In this document: positions 1 through 9,201 of the stretch, one piece after another
Position numbering within the stretch: position 1 is the stretch's first letter
Layout of the letters: every line of letters begins with the position of its first letter
Assembly: GCA_903869365.1 (NCBI GenBank)
Contig: CAIPYV010000043.1
Location: forward strand, 1-37,269
DNA: 37,269 nucleotides
From: an uncultured Chlorobiaceae bacterium
GTDB lineage: Bacteria > Bacteroidota > Chlorobiia > Chlorobiales > Chlorobiaceae
Reading direction: 5' to 3'
Made by a program: the position numbers and the translations under genes
The notes under the pieces: generated by a model
Seen by the model: only the letters and a program-made list of their open reading frames with translations
Database searches by the model: none
Told to the model about the DNA's origin: nothing

Positions 1-1652
1 ATGCTTCGATTGCTTCCGGATGCGGCGGTATAGATTTCTCTGAATTCACCGTTCGTCTGCGGGCATGCATAGTCCACACTAAAGGTTTCCGCCGCAGACC
101 GGACGTTGTAGTTTTGGGGTGTGGCAAAATGGGTTTCAAACACATCGCTGTATCCGGAAACCGGTAAAAAGGAGAAAATGCCTCCGCCGTTGTTGTTCAG
201 GACAATGATCTGAAGCGGAACACTCAGGGTGCCGAGCAGAGAAAGGGCATTGAGGTCGTGCAGAAAGGCGATATCCCCGATAATCAGTGTTGCCGGTTTA
301 CCGTGTCCCTCGGCAAATCCAGCAGTCGTGGAAAGAATGCCGTCTATTCCGCTGACTCCACGATTGATGCCGCTCCTTATCCCGTTATGATGGCTGGTAA
401 CCGCGTAGGTGTCCATATCCCTGACCGGCATGCTGTTTGAAATGAAGAGCAGCTGTTGTTCAGTGATAAGGCGTGAGGTCAGGCGCGCTGCAGAAATTTC
501 CGTAACAGGCTTGAGAGGGAGTGCTTCAGCATCAATCTCCTCACCGGCCCGTCTGAAAAACTCTTCAGCACACTCAGTGTTCATACCAGACAACATTGTA
601 CGGGAACCTTTGAGGCTTGCTGATGTCAGGATGAGAGAGGCTTCAATGCTGAGAGTTACGTTATGATCGGGAGAGAATCGGTTGGCATTCGATCGTACAA
701 CGATATAATGTTCTGGCTTCCATTCAAGAAGTGCAGCTGCCGGATGTTTAGCAATAAGATGACCGCCGAAATGCAAGACGATATCAGGCCTGAAATTCTT
801 GGTAAATCCTGACGATTGAAACGCCAGTTGCCAGGGCTGTACACCTCTTTTCAGTCGCAGCCCGGAAGAAAAATCAGCATAAAGAGGTACCTGCAGATCC
901 AGAGCAAGTGCCCTGACAGCCTCTGCCTCTTCAGCGCTCTGCATGCTTGCTGCGATAATCAGTGGCTGTTCTGCCGTAGAAAGCGCATGGCGCAGCATTT
1001 CTACCGTTGCGGCATCAGGATGTTTTTCAGGAAATGCTGACACACCTGATGGTTTGCCTGTTCTCAGCCACTTCTGCATTGGATCAAGCCACGCATCCTT
1101 CAGATCGGGGTTCACGGGCTCAAGAGGCTCTCTGAACGGCTGGTTGAGATGAACCGGGCCGGCCGGTGATCCAACTGTTTTAGCAACAGCGTATGCAATG
1201 GTGGAGAGTAGAGCTTTCAGCGGAACCTCTCTTGAAGGCAGAGGAAGCTGCATATTCCATCGAGTATAGCTGCCGAACATGCCCTCCTGCCTGATGGTCT
1301 GGTTTGCGCCGCACTCAAGCAGCTCGAAAGGGCGATCAGCCGAAAGAATAAGCATCGGTTGAAAGTCCATTGATGCCTCAACCACAGCCGGGAAGTAGTT
1401 TGCAACAGCTGTTCCCGAAGTGCAGATCAGAACCGCCGGTTTGCCGGTTGCCCTGCCATATCCAAGGGCAAAAAAGCCGGCAGAGCGTTCATCCGCAAAC
1501 ATTTTCCAGCGTGCTTTCGGGTTTCTTGCAACCGCCACAGTAAGCGGTGTTGAACGGGAACCAGGTGAGATACAGAAAAATTCTGCACCCTGCCTGATCA
1601 GTTCTTCAATGACAATGCTGCTCCACAGTGAGGTTATTTCGAGGCCGCTCAT
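1..1652 (-). CDS. menD: 2-succinyl-5-enolpyruvyl-6-hydroxy-3-cyclohexene-1-carboxylate synthase MenD (3' end cut by window)
   Basis: MenD is the thiamine-diphosphate enzyme that joins isochorismate to 2-oxoglutarate-derived succinic semialdehyde in cytoplasmic menaquinone synthesis. Reading the minus strand from the ATG at 1652 gives an open frame of 550 codons with no stop before the window edge, so only the extreme C-terminus is missing for a family of roughly 570-590 residues. The N-terminus carries family hallmarks: [10 protein letters not shown] near residue 28, [11 protein letters not shown], an [12 protein letters not shown] stretch, [18 protein letters not shown]. The start ATG overlaps the menF stop in an ATGA arrangement, so the two are translationally coupled. 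Menaquinone is the main quinone of green sulfur bacteria and the precursor of chlorobiumquinone. The identification is secure. Confidence 0.95.
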   Translation of the reverse strand, partial: MSGLEITSLWSSIVIEELIRQGAEFFCISPGSRSTPLTVAVARNPKARWKMFADERSAGFFALGYGRATGKPAVLICTSGTAVANYFPAVVEASMDFQPMLILSADRPFELLECGANQTIRQEGMFGSYTRWNMQLPLPSREVPLKALLSTIAYAVAKTVGSPAGPVHLNQPFREPLEPVNPDLKDAWLDPMQKWLRTGKPSGVSAFPEKHPDAATVEMLRHALSTAEQPLIIAASMQSAEEAEAVRALALDLQVPLYADFSSGLRLKRGVQPWQLAFQSSGFTKNFRPDIVLHFGGHLIAKHPAAALLEWKPEHYIVVRSNANRFSPDHNVTLSIEASLILTSASLKGSRTMLSGMNTECAEEFFRRAGEEIDAEALPLKPVTEISAARLTSRLITEQQLLFISNSMPVRDMDTYAVTSHHNGIRSGINRGVSGIDGILSTTAGFAEGHGKPATLIIGDIAFLHDLNALSLLGTLSVPLQIIVLNNNGGGIFSFLPVSGYSDVFETHFATPQNYNVRSAAETFSVDYACPQTNGEFREIYTAASGSNRS

Positions 1653-3073
1653 ACTTCCTGGCGGGTTATAGCCAGAATATCTCCGATTTTCTGGTCGACC
1701 TCTTCCCATTCCGAAAATGGATTTGAGCCCTGTACCAGTCCGGCACCAGAATAGAGATAGGCAAAACGACCATTGACCAGCGCGGAACGGATGGCAACCG
1801 AAAATTCAGCAGCATCTCGGCTTATCCAGCCCACAGGAGCAGCATACCAGCCGCGGCTGAACGGCTCCAGATCCACGATATGCTTCATAGCCTCGGTTTT
1901 TGGTACTCCGCCGACCGCTGGAGTGGGATGGAGAAGTTTCAGGACTTCGCAGTCATTCAGAAATTCAGGTTTCAGTTTAGCAGCACAACGGGTGTAAAGG
2001 TGTGCAAGCCGATTGAGTTGCAGTACCTGAACCTCTTTTTCCATATTGATTTCGCTGCAGATCTTGAGCAGCTCCTGGTAGATCATGTCCTTGACGAATT
2101 TATGCTCCCTGATATCCTTTTCTGAATTCAGGAGTGCTTCAGAAGCCTGAAGGTCTCCGCCCTGGATGGTTTCTTTCGAACAGGTACCCGCAAGGGCTTC
2201 AGTGAGAAGCATATTGTCGTCCCTTTTGTAAAGCCTTTCAGGGCTGAAACTGAAAAAAGCGTGATGTTCAGCTGGTTCAAAGTAGAACCTGTAGATCGCA
2301 TTTTGCGGATAGGGATACTGCAGGAGAAAAAGGAGTGGTGAAAAACTGCTGCTGAATTCAAGAACAGTCTGTCGGGCAAGCATAATTTTTTCCATACCAC
2401 TGGAATTAAAGGTCTGCAATGCTTTCTGACATTGTTCTATCCAATTTTTCTCATCCGGGTTATAGGAAAGATCCAGTAATTCTGGCAATTTCATTGCTGA
2501 ACAATCTGAATCGGTAATAACTCGGTCAAGCATTGCAGTGATCGCGCTGATTTTTGTTTCAGCTGCAACGCTGCTTTCAAGCAAGAGATGGCATGAAATG
2601 GAGAAAATGTTGTGTTCAAAGGTTAACTGGATAAGCGGCAGTACAAAGGAAAATGAGGAAAACTTCTCCCATATCGGGTTTTGTTGTTCCTGGTTATTGA
2701 AGTGGAAGCCGCCGAAATAGCGTGCTCCGTTTGTTTTGTCTGCAACAGAAACTCCAAACCGCTTGAAACAGGCATCATTATTTCCAGATCCGTCAAACGT
2801 GATGGTATCGGCAATCCCGATACCTGCAACAGAAAAATCCTTTTCCCTGTTCATCCAAAAAAGTTTTGGATATACCGCCTGACGGCACAACCACCCAGCT
2901 ATCTCCAGGGACTGAACAGGCTGAGAGAACGTTACAAGCAGGTTTCGATCAAGGTGACCCGATAAGGCACTTTTAAAATCAAAAACGCTTAAAGTCTCTT
3001 TAAGCCTTGAAACTGCCTTTTGTATGGATAAAGTTTCCTCTGAAGATGTAATGATATTATGGTACTCACTCAT
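1649..3073 (-). CDS. menF: isochorismate synthase MenF
   Basis: This 474-residue protein belongs to the chorismate-utilising enzymes (MenF/EntC/DhbC type) and should convert chorismate to isochorismate, the first committed step of menaquinone synthesis. The C-terminal half carries the conserved chorismate-binding core: [49 protein letters not shown], and the final [20 protein letters not shown] before QKIGDIL. The N-terminal 200 residues are variable, as usual in the family. The start ATG at 3073 opens the frame. Its TGA overlaps the menD ATG by 4 bp, which fixes the pathway assignment to menaquinone rather than siderophore or salicylate synthesis. About 160 bp of non-coding DNA separates it from the TPR gene upstream. 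Confidence 0.93.
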   Translation of the reverse strand: MSEYHNIITSSEETLSIQKAVSRLKETLSVFDFKSALSGHLDRNLLVTFSQPVQSLEIAGWLCRQAVYPKLFWMNREKDFSVAGIGIADTITFDGSGNNDACFKRFGVSVADKTNGARYFGGFHFNNQEQQNPIWEKFSSFSFVLPLIQLTFEHNIFSISCHLLLESSVAAETKISAITAMLDRVITDSDCSAMKLPELLDLSYNPDEKNWIEQCQKALQTFNSSGMEKIMLARQTVLEFSSSFSPLLFLLQYPYPQNAIYRFYFEPAEHHAFFSFSPERLYKRDDNMLLTEALAGTCSKETIQGGDLQASEALLNSEKDIREHKFVKDMIYQELLKICSEINMEKEVQVLQLNRLAHLYTRCAAKLKPEFLNDCEVLKLLHPTPAVGGVPKTEAMKHIVDLEPFSRGWYAAPVGWISRDAAEFSVAIRSALVNGRFAYLYSGAGLVQGSNPFSEWEEVDQKIGDILAITRQEV

Positions 3074-3235
3074 AGACGTTTGTCGGCATTGTAACTCTCA
3101 AACACTCCTGTCTTGCAACTCTCTGTAACAAACTGTACAACAAATCTGCAATAATGGTTTCCAATCGAAATAAATCTCTGGTTTCAGTATTTGGCTGCAA
3201 AAACTGTGCTGTGAGAACGATATGCACTCATCACG

Positions 3236-3832
3236 TTATTTATTTTTTTTGAAATGTTTTTGCAGTGAGACAGCAAGATAATTGTTTTTCTTAAGAAGCC
3301 ATTCATAAATCGCCTGAGCATCAGCTCTTTGTCCTGTATTGAGATAGCAGATAGCAAGGTTGTAATGAGCCGCTGTAAATGATTCGCTGTTGTCAATGGC
3401 TTCGCTGTATGATGTTGCAGCTTTTTCGAACTGTTTCAGCTGCATATAGGCGTTACCCACATCATAGAGTGTCAAAGAGTCTTTTGGAGAGTGTTCAAGG
3501 TGTTTTTGAAAATATTTGAGTGACTCGGCATAGTTTTTCTGATTGAAGGCAACAGCGCCAAGAGCGTGATTAATTTCTTCAAGTTCTGGATTTATCACCA
3601 GCGCATTCCGATATGCTTCTGCAGCCTCGCGGTAGCGTTCGCTGCGGGCATACGCGTTGCCGAGCCGCATGTAAGCTTCAGCATCTTTCGGGTTTTTCCA
3701 GACCTTCTGCTGCAGGACTTGAAGATCACTGGGTGAACGGCTGCATGAAGCCAGCAAGGTAATACTGACCAGCAGAACAATTCTTGGCATGCGTTGTATG
3801 CCGGCTCGTAAATGTGGTAAGGAATTTATCAT
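3236..3832 (-). CDS. TPR-repeat lipoprotein
   Basis: This protein of up to 198 residues begins with a lipoprotein signal: a hydrophobic stretch PRIVLLVSITLLASC with a lipobox (LASC), so the mature protein should start at that Cys and be membrane anchored. The rest is made of about four tetratricopeptide repeats, recognisable from motifs such as AYMRLGNAYARSERYREAAE, HALGAVAFNQKNYAESLKYF, LYDVGNAYMQLKQFEKAATS and HYNLAICYLNTGQRADAQAI. TPRs mediate protein-protein contacts; no enzymatic domain is present. Two starts are possible, ATG at 3832 or ATG at 3790, and neither has a clear ribosome binding site; the longer form gives a more basic n-region. It lies upstream of menF on the same strand, but 160 bp away, so co-transcription is uncertain. 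The specific function is unknown. Confidence 0.8.
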   Translation of the reverse strand: MINSLPHLRAGIQRMPRIVLLVSITLLASCSRSPSDLQVLQQKVWKNPKDAEAYMRLGNAYARSERYREAAEAYRNALVINPELEEINHALGAVAFNQKNYAESLKYFQKHLEHSPKDSLTLYDVGNAYMQLKQFEKAATSYSEAIDNSESFTAAHYNLAICYLNTGQRADAQAIYEWLLKKNNYLAVSLQKHFKKNK

Positions 3833-4009
3833 AGTTTTTCAATATACTCACTCCATGAGTGATCTGCCAATCTTGATCGAAGAGTACAGCGTATTTGGCA
3901 GAAATATTTCCGATTTGTCGGCAGTGTATGTAACTTATTTCTCATGGATAAATAACAACAAATCTGTTGAGTATTTCACTTGGTTACAACGAATATCATT
4001 ACCAATGTC

Positions 4010-4216
4010 ATGAAAAAAGAATTACAGGTAAGCGGCATGAACTGCAGCAGTTGTGAACTGCTTGTCAAGGAAGCACTTGAAGATCTTGAAGGGATCATAG
4101 AGGTTGATGCATCCCATCTCAAAGGTATTGTGGTTGTTGATTATGATGCCAAAATGCTCAGCATTCCAACCATTACAGCGGCTATTGAAGCTCAGGGATT
4201 CAGGGTACAATCCTGA
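4010..4216 (+). CDS. heavy-metal-associated (HMA) domain protein
   Basis: This 68-residue protein is a single HMA fold: MKKELQVSGMNCSSC followed by a ferredoxin-like beta-alpha-beta pattern (ELLVKEALEDLEGI, VVVDYDAKMLSIPTITAAIE, GFRV). The metal-binding motif is MNCSSC, corresponding to the GMxCxxC loop of copper chaperones and P-type ATPase N-terminal domains. I prefer the ATG at 4010 because it starts directly at the first beta strand; an upstream in-frame TTG at 3980 would add ten residues without domain meaning. There is no P-type ATPase or other metal transporter nearby, so it is an orphan chaperone-like protein. The next gene starts 46 bp downstream. Binding of Cu(I), Hg or another soft metal is known for the family but the metal here cannot be read from sequence. 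Confidence 0.85.
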   Translation: MKKELQVSGMNCSSCELLVKEALEDLEGIIEVDASHLKGIVVVDYDAKMLSIPTITAAIEAQGFRVQS

Positions 4217-4262
4217 TGCCTACTGATTTTCGTGCTCTTAACATAACAGGACGGACAATGTC

Positions 4263-5006
4263 ATGGCCGTAGAAAAAACAGAGCGTCTTGCAGTCCTTAT
4301 CGATGCTGATAACACGCAGGCAACAATTATAGAAGGTCTTCTGGCGGAGGTCGCAAAGTATGGTACATCCAGTGTTAAAAGGATATATGGCGACTGGACC
4401 TCGACGGCACTGAGAAGCTGGAAAGAGGTGCTGCTGGAATATTCGATTCAGCCCATTCAGCAGTTCGGTTATACTAAGGGGAAAAATGCAACAGACAGTG
4501 CTATGATCATTGATGCCATGGACCTGTTGTACACAGGAAAGTTTCAGGGTTTCTGTATTGTCTCCAGTGACAGTGATTTTACGAAACTGGCCTCCAGGAT
4601 CAGGGAATCAGGGCTGTTTGTTTACGGATTCGGAGAAAAAAAAACACCGGCCGCGTTTGTTTCAGCCTGCGACAAGTTCATCTATATCGAAGTACTGCGG
4701 GCAAAAATCAATGAAAATGAGCCGATTACAAAAAAGTCATCGGTAGAACTCAAGCAGGACACCAGACTTGTACGGATATTGAGAAATGCCGTCGAGGCCT
4801 CTTCAGACGAAAGCGGATGGGCTCACCTTGCAACAACAGGCAGTAATATCGCTAAACAGTCTCCGGAATTCGATCCGCGCAATTACGGCTATAGCAAACT
4901 TGGAGAATTACTCGCTGCCACAAAACTCTTCGATTTCGATGAGCGTCTTACCGGAGAAGGTCAGTCAAAAGCAATCTATGTTCGTGACAAACGCAAAAAA
5001 GACTAA
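4263..5006 (+). CDS. NYN-domain (LabA/DUF88-like) putative ribonuclease with C-terminal LOTUS-like domain
   Basis: This 247-residue protein has an N-terminal NYN (PIN-like nuclease) domain. Acidic residues expected at the metal site are visible in LAVLIDADNTQ (near residue 14), the KGKNATDSAMIIDAMDLLY segment, and IVSSDSDFTKLASRIRE. The C-terminal part (about 165-235) with SGWAHLATTGSNIAKQ and NYGYSKLGELLAA looks like an OST-HTH/LOTUS domain, a common partner of bacterial NYN domains that is thought to bind RNA. The ATG at 4263 follows a GGACGG-like ribosome binding site; an ATG at 4258 is out of frame and closes at once. Family knowledge suggests RNA cleavage or RNA-linked regulation, but substrates are unknown. 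The OmpA-family gene begins 31 bp downstream. Confidence 0.85.
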   Translation: MAVEKTERLAVLIDADNTQATIIEGLLAEVAKYGTSSVKRIYGDWTSTALRSWKEVLLEYSIQPIQQFGYTKGKNATDSAMIIDAMDLLYTGKFQGFCIVSSDSDFTKLASRIRESGLFVYGFGEKKTPAAFVSACDKFIYIEVLRAKINENEPITKKSSVELKQDTRLVRILRNAVEASSDESGWAHLATTGSNIAKQSPEFDPRNYGYSKLGELLAATKLFDFDERLTGEGQSKAIYVRDKRKKD

Positions 5007-5037
5007 GTCACTCTAATCCGAAGAAAACTTTTATCTC

Positions 5038-6051
5038 ATGAAACAACTCAAGGCTATTGTACTGCTTTTCATGCTTGCCACCCTATTACCGTTCACGGGA
5101 CTCTCCGCGGCCGATCTTCCAGGCTCGAAAGATCACCCATTACTCCGAAGGTTTGCCGGTTCAGAAATTGTCGGTTACCATGCCAAGCGGTTTGATGAGT
5201 ACGAACTACAGACATCCACATTCAACCGCTATAATTTAGAAACCAAAAAACGGGAGTATGTCAAGCCTCCGTTGAAACCGGAAGGCAGATTGACGCGAAT
5301 ATGGTATGAGGCCGCTGGCGATATAGGCTCTCTCGAAGTTTTCAGAAACTATCTCAATGAACTCCGGGCCAAAGGCTTTATTATCCTCTACGACTCCAAA
5401 AAAGATCAGGCAGCCACCATGTGGAACAATTATCTTGCTCCCTTCGGTTCCATGGATATTCAGACCAATCGCAGCAACTATATTTTTTTTGCAGCTGAAA
5501 GGGCAGGGATTTGTGTTGCCAGTGCAAAAAAAAGTCGTCCTGAAGGAGATGTCTATGTGCATTTGACCCTTGTAGAATGGGGAAAGAGTGATCAAGTCTA
5601 CAAGGCAAAGCGTGGAGCATACATTGCGGTTGATATTATTGAGACGCAGCCGATGGTTCAGCAGATGGTGACGGTAACAGCCGATCAAATGTCCAACTCC
5701 TTGACCGCTAACGGAAAAGTATCTCTCTACGGAATATATTTTGATACCAACAAATGGGAGATAAAGCCAGCTTCCCGTACATCCCTTCAGGAAATTGCGA
5801 AACTTTTGAAACAACAGCCAGCATTGAAACTTCATATCGTCGGTCATACCGACAATATAGGCGGATATGAGTTTAACCTTGGGCTTTCAAAACGCAGGGC
5901 CGATGCTGTGGTCGCCTCTCTTGTCAAGGAATACGGTATTCCGGCAACTCGTCTGACAGCAAATGGGGTAGCTTATCTTGCACCGGTTGCGCCGAATACA
6001 GCAGAATCTGGAAGGGAAAAAAATCGTCGAGTCGAATTGGTTCCAAGATAA
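5038..6051 (+). CDS. exported OmpA-family protein with N-terminal DUF4892-like region
   Basis: This 337-residue protein starts with a clear signal peptide (KAIVLLFMLATLLPF, then a likely cut after LSAA). Residues about 30-215 resemble DUF4892, a periplasmic domain of unknown function (GSKDHPLLRRFAGSEIVGY, FRNYLNELRAKGF, YVHLTLVEWG). The C-terminal 115 residues are an OmpA-like peptidoglycan-binding domain: YGIYFDTNKWEIKPAS, LKLHIVGHTDNIGGYEFNLG, LSKRRADAVVASL and GREKNRRVELV. It should sit in the periplasm or outer membrane and bind the cell wall non-covalently. It follows the NYN gene by 31 bp. Two strong hairpins lie immediately downstream, so the transcript ends here. Confidence 0.87.
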   Translation: MKQLKAIVLLFMLATLLPFTGLSAADLPGSKDHPLLRRFAGSEIVGYHAKRFDEYELQTSTFNRYNLETKKREYVKPPLKPEGRLTRIWYEAAGDIGSLEVFRNYLNELRAKGFIILYDSKKDQAATMWNNYLAPFGSMDIQTNRSNYIFFAAERAGICVASAKKSRPEGDVYVHLTLVEWGKSDQVYKAKRGAYIAVDIIETQPMVQQMVTVTADQMSNSLTANGKVSLYGIYFDTNKWEIKPASRTSLQEIAKLLKQQPALKLHIVGHTDNIGGYEFNLGLSKRRADAVVASLVKEYGIPATRLTANGVAYLAPVAPNTAESGREKNRRVELVPR

Positions 6052-6060
6052 AGGCCGCGA

Positions 6061-6096
6061 AAGCAATGCACCTCTTGTCATTGAAGTGCATTGCTT
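6061..6096 (+). other. hairpin downstream of the OmpA-family gene
   Basis: A perfect 11-bp stem (AAGCAATGCAC at 6061-6071 pairing with GTGCATTGCTT at 6086-6096) with a 14-nt loop begins ten bases after the OmpA-family stop codon. It has no T-run directly after it, so by itself it is not a classic terminator; it may stabilise the mRNA 3' end just ahead of the true terminator at 6104-6156. Confidence 0.6.
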
Positions 6097-6103
6097 ATGA
6101 TAT

Positions 6104-6156
6104 GAAAAAACAATAAAAAAGGGAGTGCATAGCACTCCCTTTTTTATTGTTTTTTC
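6104..6156. terminator. bidirectional rho-independent terminator
   Basis: A perfect 25-bp inverted repeat (arms 6104-6128 and 6132-6156, loop ATA) has a GC core GGGAGTGC/GCACTCCC flanked by A-runs on the left and T-runs on the right. Both strands therefore read as stem plus T-tract. It lies between the 3' end of the OmpA-family gene (plus) and the 3' end of tRNA-Asp (minus), so it can terminate both convergent transcripts. Confidence 0.9.
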
Positions 6157-6159
6157 TTG

Positions 6160-6234
6160 CGGAGCTGACGGGGTTCGAACCCGCGACCTCCTGCGTGACA
6201 GGCAGGCGCTCTAACCAAACTGAGCTACAGCTCC
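6160..6234 (-). tRNA. tRNA-Asp (GTC)
   Basis: Read on the minus strand the sequence folds as a full cloverleaf: acceptor GGAGCTG/CAGCTCC, D-arm GCTC/GAGC, anticodon stem CCTGC/GCAGG with loop CTGTCAC (anticodon GTC, Asp), and a T-arm with TTCGAAC. The discriminator base is G, as expected for Asp, and the CCA tail is not encoded. The gene ends four bases from the shared terminator at 6104-6156. No other tRNA is adjacent. Confidence 0.97.
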
Positions 6235-6527
6235 TTGAAAGAGGTAGTAAATGTATGGAGCCGGTACATAATATCCAAAAAGTATTTTCATTTTATTTCT
6301 TTTTATATTGACTGCAGAAAACTGGAAAACGCTCCATAGAGCCTTTTGTTATTTCCTGTATACTGTTAGGGGAGATCGTGGAGTACAGAGGATTAAAAAA
6401 ACAGTGATGAAAATTACCGGTAACGATGGGATTATTTCATAAATTCACCCTCGACGCGAGACAATATTTTTTCAGCAAGATCTCTTTTTTTGCATAAAGG
6501 TATTCAACCATCAAGATAGCTAACATT
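6235..6527. other. non-coding region upstream of citrate synthase and tRNA-Asp
   Basis: This AT-rich stretch of nearly 300 bases holds no open frame that resembles a protein. It must carry the divergent promoters for tRNA-Asp (leftward) and gltA (rightward). I do not see a well-spaced -35/-10 pair that I would defend, and no riboswitch-like structure. Confidence 0.4.
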
Positions 6528-7871
6528 ATGGACGTTACAGACTCCAGAAATTCTCTGACCGTTACTGATAACCGTACCGGAAAAAACTATGAAATACCGC
6601 TTGAACACGGCTGTATTAATAGTATGGATCTTCGCCAGATCAAAGTTTCGGATGAAGATTTTGGCCTCTTGGGATATGATCCCGGATTTTTAAATACCGC
6701 TTCCTGCAAAAGTCGAATCACATTCATTGATGGTGATAAAGGCATTCTGCGTTATCGTGGTTATCCTATAGAGCAGCTTGCCGAGAACAGCACTTTTCTG
6801 GAAACCTCATATCTGCTTATCAAAGGTGAGTTGCCTGACAAGGAGCGCTTGGCCGTATGGTCATATAACATCCATCATCATACCATGACCCATGCCAATA
6901 TTGTCAAGTTTATGGATGGTTTTCGCTATGATGCTCATCCGATGGGTATTCTGGTTGGTACTGTCGGAGCGCTTTCAACGTTTTACAGTGATGCGAAGGA
7001 TATTAACAATGAAGAGTCACGCAAACTCCAGGTACATCGTCTGATCGGGAAAATACCTACTCTTGCGGCAATGAGTTTTCGTCATAGCCTTGGGTTTCCC
7101 TATGTTCTGCCCGATAATGAATTGAGTTACAGCGGTAATTTTTTGTCCATGATGTTTAAGATGACCGAATTGCGCTACCAGCCGAATCCGGTGTTTGAAC
7201 ATGCCCTCGATGTTCTTTTTATTCTTCATGCCGATCATGAACAGAACTGCTCGACCAATGCTGTACGAGCTGTAGGCAGTTCCGGTGTTGATCCTTATAC
7301 TGCCATAGCTGCAGGTTGTGCTGCACTTTACGGACCATTGCACGGTGGAGCAAATGAGGCGGTTATTCACATGCTGCTGAAAATCGGTTCGGTAGCCAAT
7401 GTTCCTGCTTTCATTCAATCAGTCAAGGATGGTGAAGGACGTTTGATGGGATTTGGTCACAGAGTCTATAAAAACTATGATCCTCGGGCAAAAATCATCA
7501 AAAAAATCGCTTTTCAGGTCTTTGAGGAAACTGGTCGCAGTCCCTTGCTTGACATTGCGCTTGAGCTTGAGAGAATTGCGCTTGAGGACGAGTATTTTAT
7601 CAGCAGAAAGCTCTATCCCAATGTGGACTTTTATTCAGGTCTGATTTATCAGGCTATGGGATTTCCGCTGGATATGTTTCCGGTTCTGTTCGCTATTGGA
7701 AGGATTCCCGGATGGCTTGCGCAGTGGATTGAGCATGTCAAGGATAAAGAGCAGAAGATCGCCAGACCTCGGCAGGTTTACCTCGGCGAAGAACAAAGGG
7801 ATTTTATTTCGATGGAAAAACGTCCGAAAAATCGTCTTGATGAGCAGTTGACAGGTATTTGCAGACTATAA
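6528..7871 (+). CDS. gltA: type I citrate synthase
   Basis: This 447-residue protein condenses oxaloacetate and acetyl-CoA to citrate. The catalytic triad of the family is visible: His272 in GPLHGGANEA, His311 in GFGHRVYKNYDPRA, and Asp367 in NVDFYSG. Other hallmarks are ILRYRGYPIEQLAE, LHADHEQNCSTNAVR and the C-terminal IARPRQVYLGE. The length and the N-terminal beta domain fit the hexameric type I enzymes rather than short type II forms. In green sulfur bacteria carbon is fixed by the reverse TCA cycle using ATP-citrate lyase, so this enzyme runs in the opposite sense and is thought to serve oxidative flow of organic acids. The gatC gene starts 60 bp downstream on the same strand. Confidence 0.96.
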   Translation: MDVTDSRNSLTVTDNRTGKNYEIPLEHGCINSMDLRQIKVSDEDFGLLGYDPGFLNTASCKSRITFIDGDKGILRYRGYPIEQLAENSTFLETSYLLIKGELPDKERLAVWSYNIHHHTMTHANIVKFMDGFRYDAHPMGILVGTVGALSTFYSDAKDINNEESRKLQVHRLIGKIPTLAAMSFRHSLGFPYVLPDNELSYSGNFLSMMFKMTELRYQPNPVFEHALDVLFILHADHEQNCSTNAVRAVGSSGVDPYTAIAAGCAALYGPLHGGANEAVIHMLLKIGSVANVPAFIQSVKDGEGRLMGFGHRVYKNYDPRAKIIKKIAFQVFEETGRSPLLDIALELERIALEDEYFISRKLYPNVDFYSGLIYQAMGFPLDMFPVLFAIGRIPGWLAQWIEHVKDKEQKIARPRQVYLGEEQRDFISMEKRPKNRLDEQLTGICRL

Positions 7872-7931
7872 AAACTAATGTTCCATAAGTGATTTCAGGA
7901 AGATTATTTTTAATTTTGATCATATTATTTT

Positions 7932-8219
7932 ATGTCGGTTACCGCGAAAGATGTTTCCTATATCGCCGAATTGGCGAGGCTTCGGTTTACAGATGAAGAG
8001 ATGGTGACAATGACCACTGAGCTCAACAATATTCTTCACTATGTAGAAAAGCTCAATCAAGTTGATACCGAAGGTGTTGCGCCTCTCAGCAGTATTCATG
8101 ATCAGATCAACGTGCTTCGGGAAGATGTTGAGCTTCCGGCACTTGGCTCATCGTCGGTACTGCTGAATGCTCCAGATAAGCAGGATCGCTTTTTCAAAGT
8201 GCCCAAAGTAATCGGGTAA
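7932..8219 (+). CDS. gatC: Asp-tRNA(Asn)/Glu-tRNA(Gln) amidotransferase subunit C
   Basis: This 95-residue protein is GatC, the small stabilising subunit of the GatCAB amidotransferase that makes Gln-tRNA(Gln) and/or Asn-tRNA(Asn) by transamidation. The pattern is typical: [17 protein letters not shown] at the N-terminus, then [39 protein letters not shown], and a C-terminal [17 protein letters not shown]. Length matches the family. As in many bacteria, gatC is apart from gatA and gatB, which are not in this window. The next gene begins 8 bp after its stop, so the two are probably co-transcribed. Confidence 0.95.
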   Translation: MSVTAKDVSYIAELARLRFTDEEMVTMTTELNNILHYVEKLNQVDTEGVAPLSSIHDQINVLREDVELPALGSSSVLLNAPDKQDRFFKVPKVIG

Positions 8220-8227
8220 TCATCGGG

Positions 8228-8521
8228 GTGCTTGAGCTTCGCGAAAAAGACGGTAATGTGGTTTTTGTCGTCAAGGCAAACCCCCGTTCTTCCAAAAGGA
8301 GCATTTGCGGTGTCTATAACGGTGGATTAAAGGTAAGTTTAAAAGCCGCCCCCGTTGACGACGCCGCAAACAGGGAGTGTTGTGAACTTTTTTCCAAGGT
8401 TTTCCGTATCCCACCATCTCGGGTACATATCATATCCGGTAAAAGTTCACGTACAAAAACTGTTATGGCTACAGGTATCAGTTCAGAAGCCGCCGCCTTA
8501 TTTCTCAAATCCTATTGTTGA
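8228..8521 (+). CDS. DUF167 (YggU family) protein
   Basis: This 97-residue protein belongs to the YggU/DUF167 family, small alpha/beta proteins of unknown biochemical role found across bacteria and eukaryotes. Recognisable motifs are [37 protein letters not shown], and [16 protein letters not shown]. It starts with GTG at 8228, eight bases after the gatC stop, with a GGGG just before the start; the short spacing argues for a gatC-DUF167 operon. Its 3' end converges on the DUF4402 gene with 18 bp between stop codons and no visible terminator hairpin. Confidence 0.9.
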   Translation: MLELREKDGNVVFVVKANPRSSKRSICGVYNGGLKVSLKAAPVDDAANRECCELFSKVFRIPPSRVHIISGKSSRTKTVMATGISSEAAALFLKSYC

Positions 8522-8539
8522 TTGCATGCTGTTTGCGGG

Positions 8540-9067
8540 TTATTGGTAAGCCACAGTCACATCAAAGGTGCCTGTGTAGTTCCCACTCGGCTGATTTGCG
8601 GGTACCTCAAGTCTGCCTCCAACCTTGAAGGTGCTCACTCCCTGACTATCCAGCGTTGAACTGCCGGGAGTTGGTGAGGCGCTGAAGCTGTTAACCGCCA
8701 TGGTGCTGTTGCCGCTCGATATAGTGGTTGTGCCGTTGTTTGGTAGGGTGACGGTGTAGGATGAGTTCGCAGCACCGGTGACATCAAACGCAGCCGGACC
8801 GGATATTGAATCAACAAGCTGTACCCCTCCTGAAGAATTGCGTGTTGATGTCGATGGGTTGATGGTCACGGTACCAGATGAGGAACCTGGAATTATTGTT
8901 CCAAAGGTCAAATCACCTCCGGTTGTTGTCTGAGTGTTTTTGTTTGCAGCGATTCCTGGTACTATTGTCACCGAGCATTGAGCCGAAGAACCTGCAGCAC
9001 TCACCTTGGTTGCAACAGCGACGAAAAACGCTATACATGACAAGGCAATGATTTTCATGGTTATCAT
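8540..9067 (-). CDS. exported DUF4402-domain protein
   Basis: This 175-residue protein has a signal peptide (MKIIALSCIAFFVAVATKVSA) and a mature part rich in Ser, Thr, Gly and Asn that matches the DUF4402 pattern: GDLTFGTIIPGSSSGTVTI, an SYTVTLPNNGTTTISSG stretch, FKVGGRLEVPANQPSGNYTG and a final FDVTVAYQ. The domain is predicted to be an all-beta, pilin- or adhesin-like surface protein; no chaperone-usher genes are visible here. The ATG at 9067 has a good ribosome binding site (GGGGGAG, 5 bases away). It lies 134 bp downstream of the response regulator gene on the same strand, which suggests but does not prove control by that system. Confidence 0.8.
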   Translation of the reverse strand: MITMKIIALSCIAFFVAVATKVSAAGSSAQCSVTIVPGIAANKNTQTTTGGDLTFGTIIPGSSSGTVTINPSTSTRNSSGGVQLVDSISGPAAFDVTGAANSSYTVTLPNNGTTTISSGNSTMAVNSFSASPTPGSSTLDSQGVSTFKVGGRLEVPANQPSGNYTGTFDVTVAYQ

Positions 9068-9201
9068 CTTATCTCCCCCTTATGTTGGTATAGTAAACAA
9101 AAAGGCAGAGAGATGATAAAGAAATCAGCGAGTGAAGGTCAATACTTCGTATTTTTTATGGTCTACACTTGATTTCTACTACATCAACAGAGTGTCGAAA
9201 G

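Noticed and set aside
3184-3396. 70-codon minus-strand frame next to the TPR gene
   Set aside because: It overlaps the 3' half of the TPR gene in another frame and has no domain or start signal.
5236-5847. 203-codon open frame on the minus strand
   Set aside because: It lies wholly antisense to the OmpA-family gene, has no recognisable domain and no ribosome binding site; it is a shadow of the coding strand.
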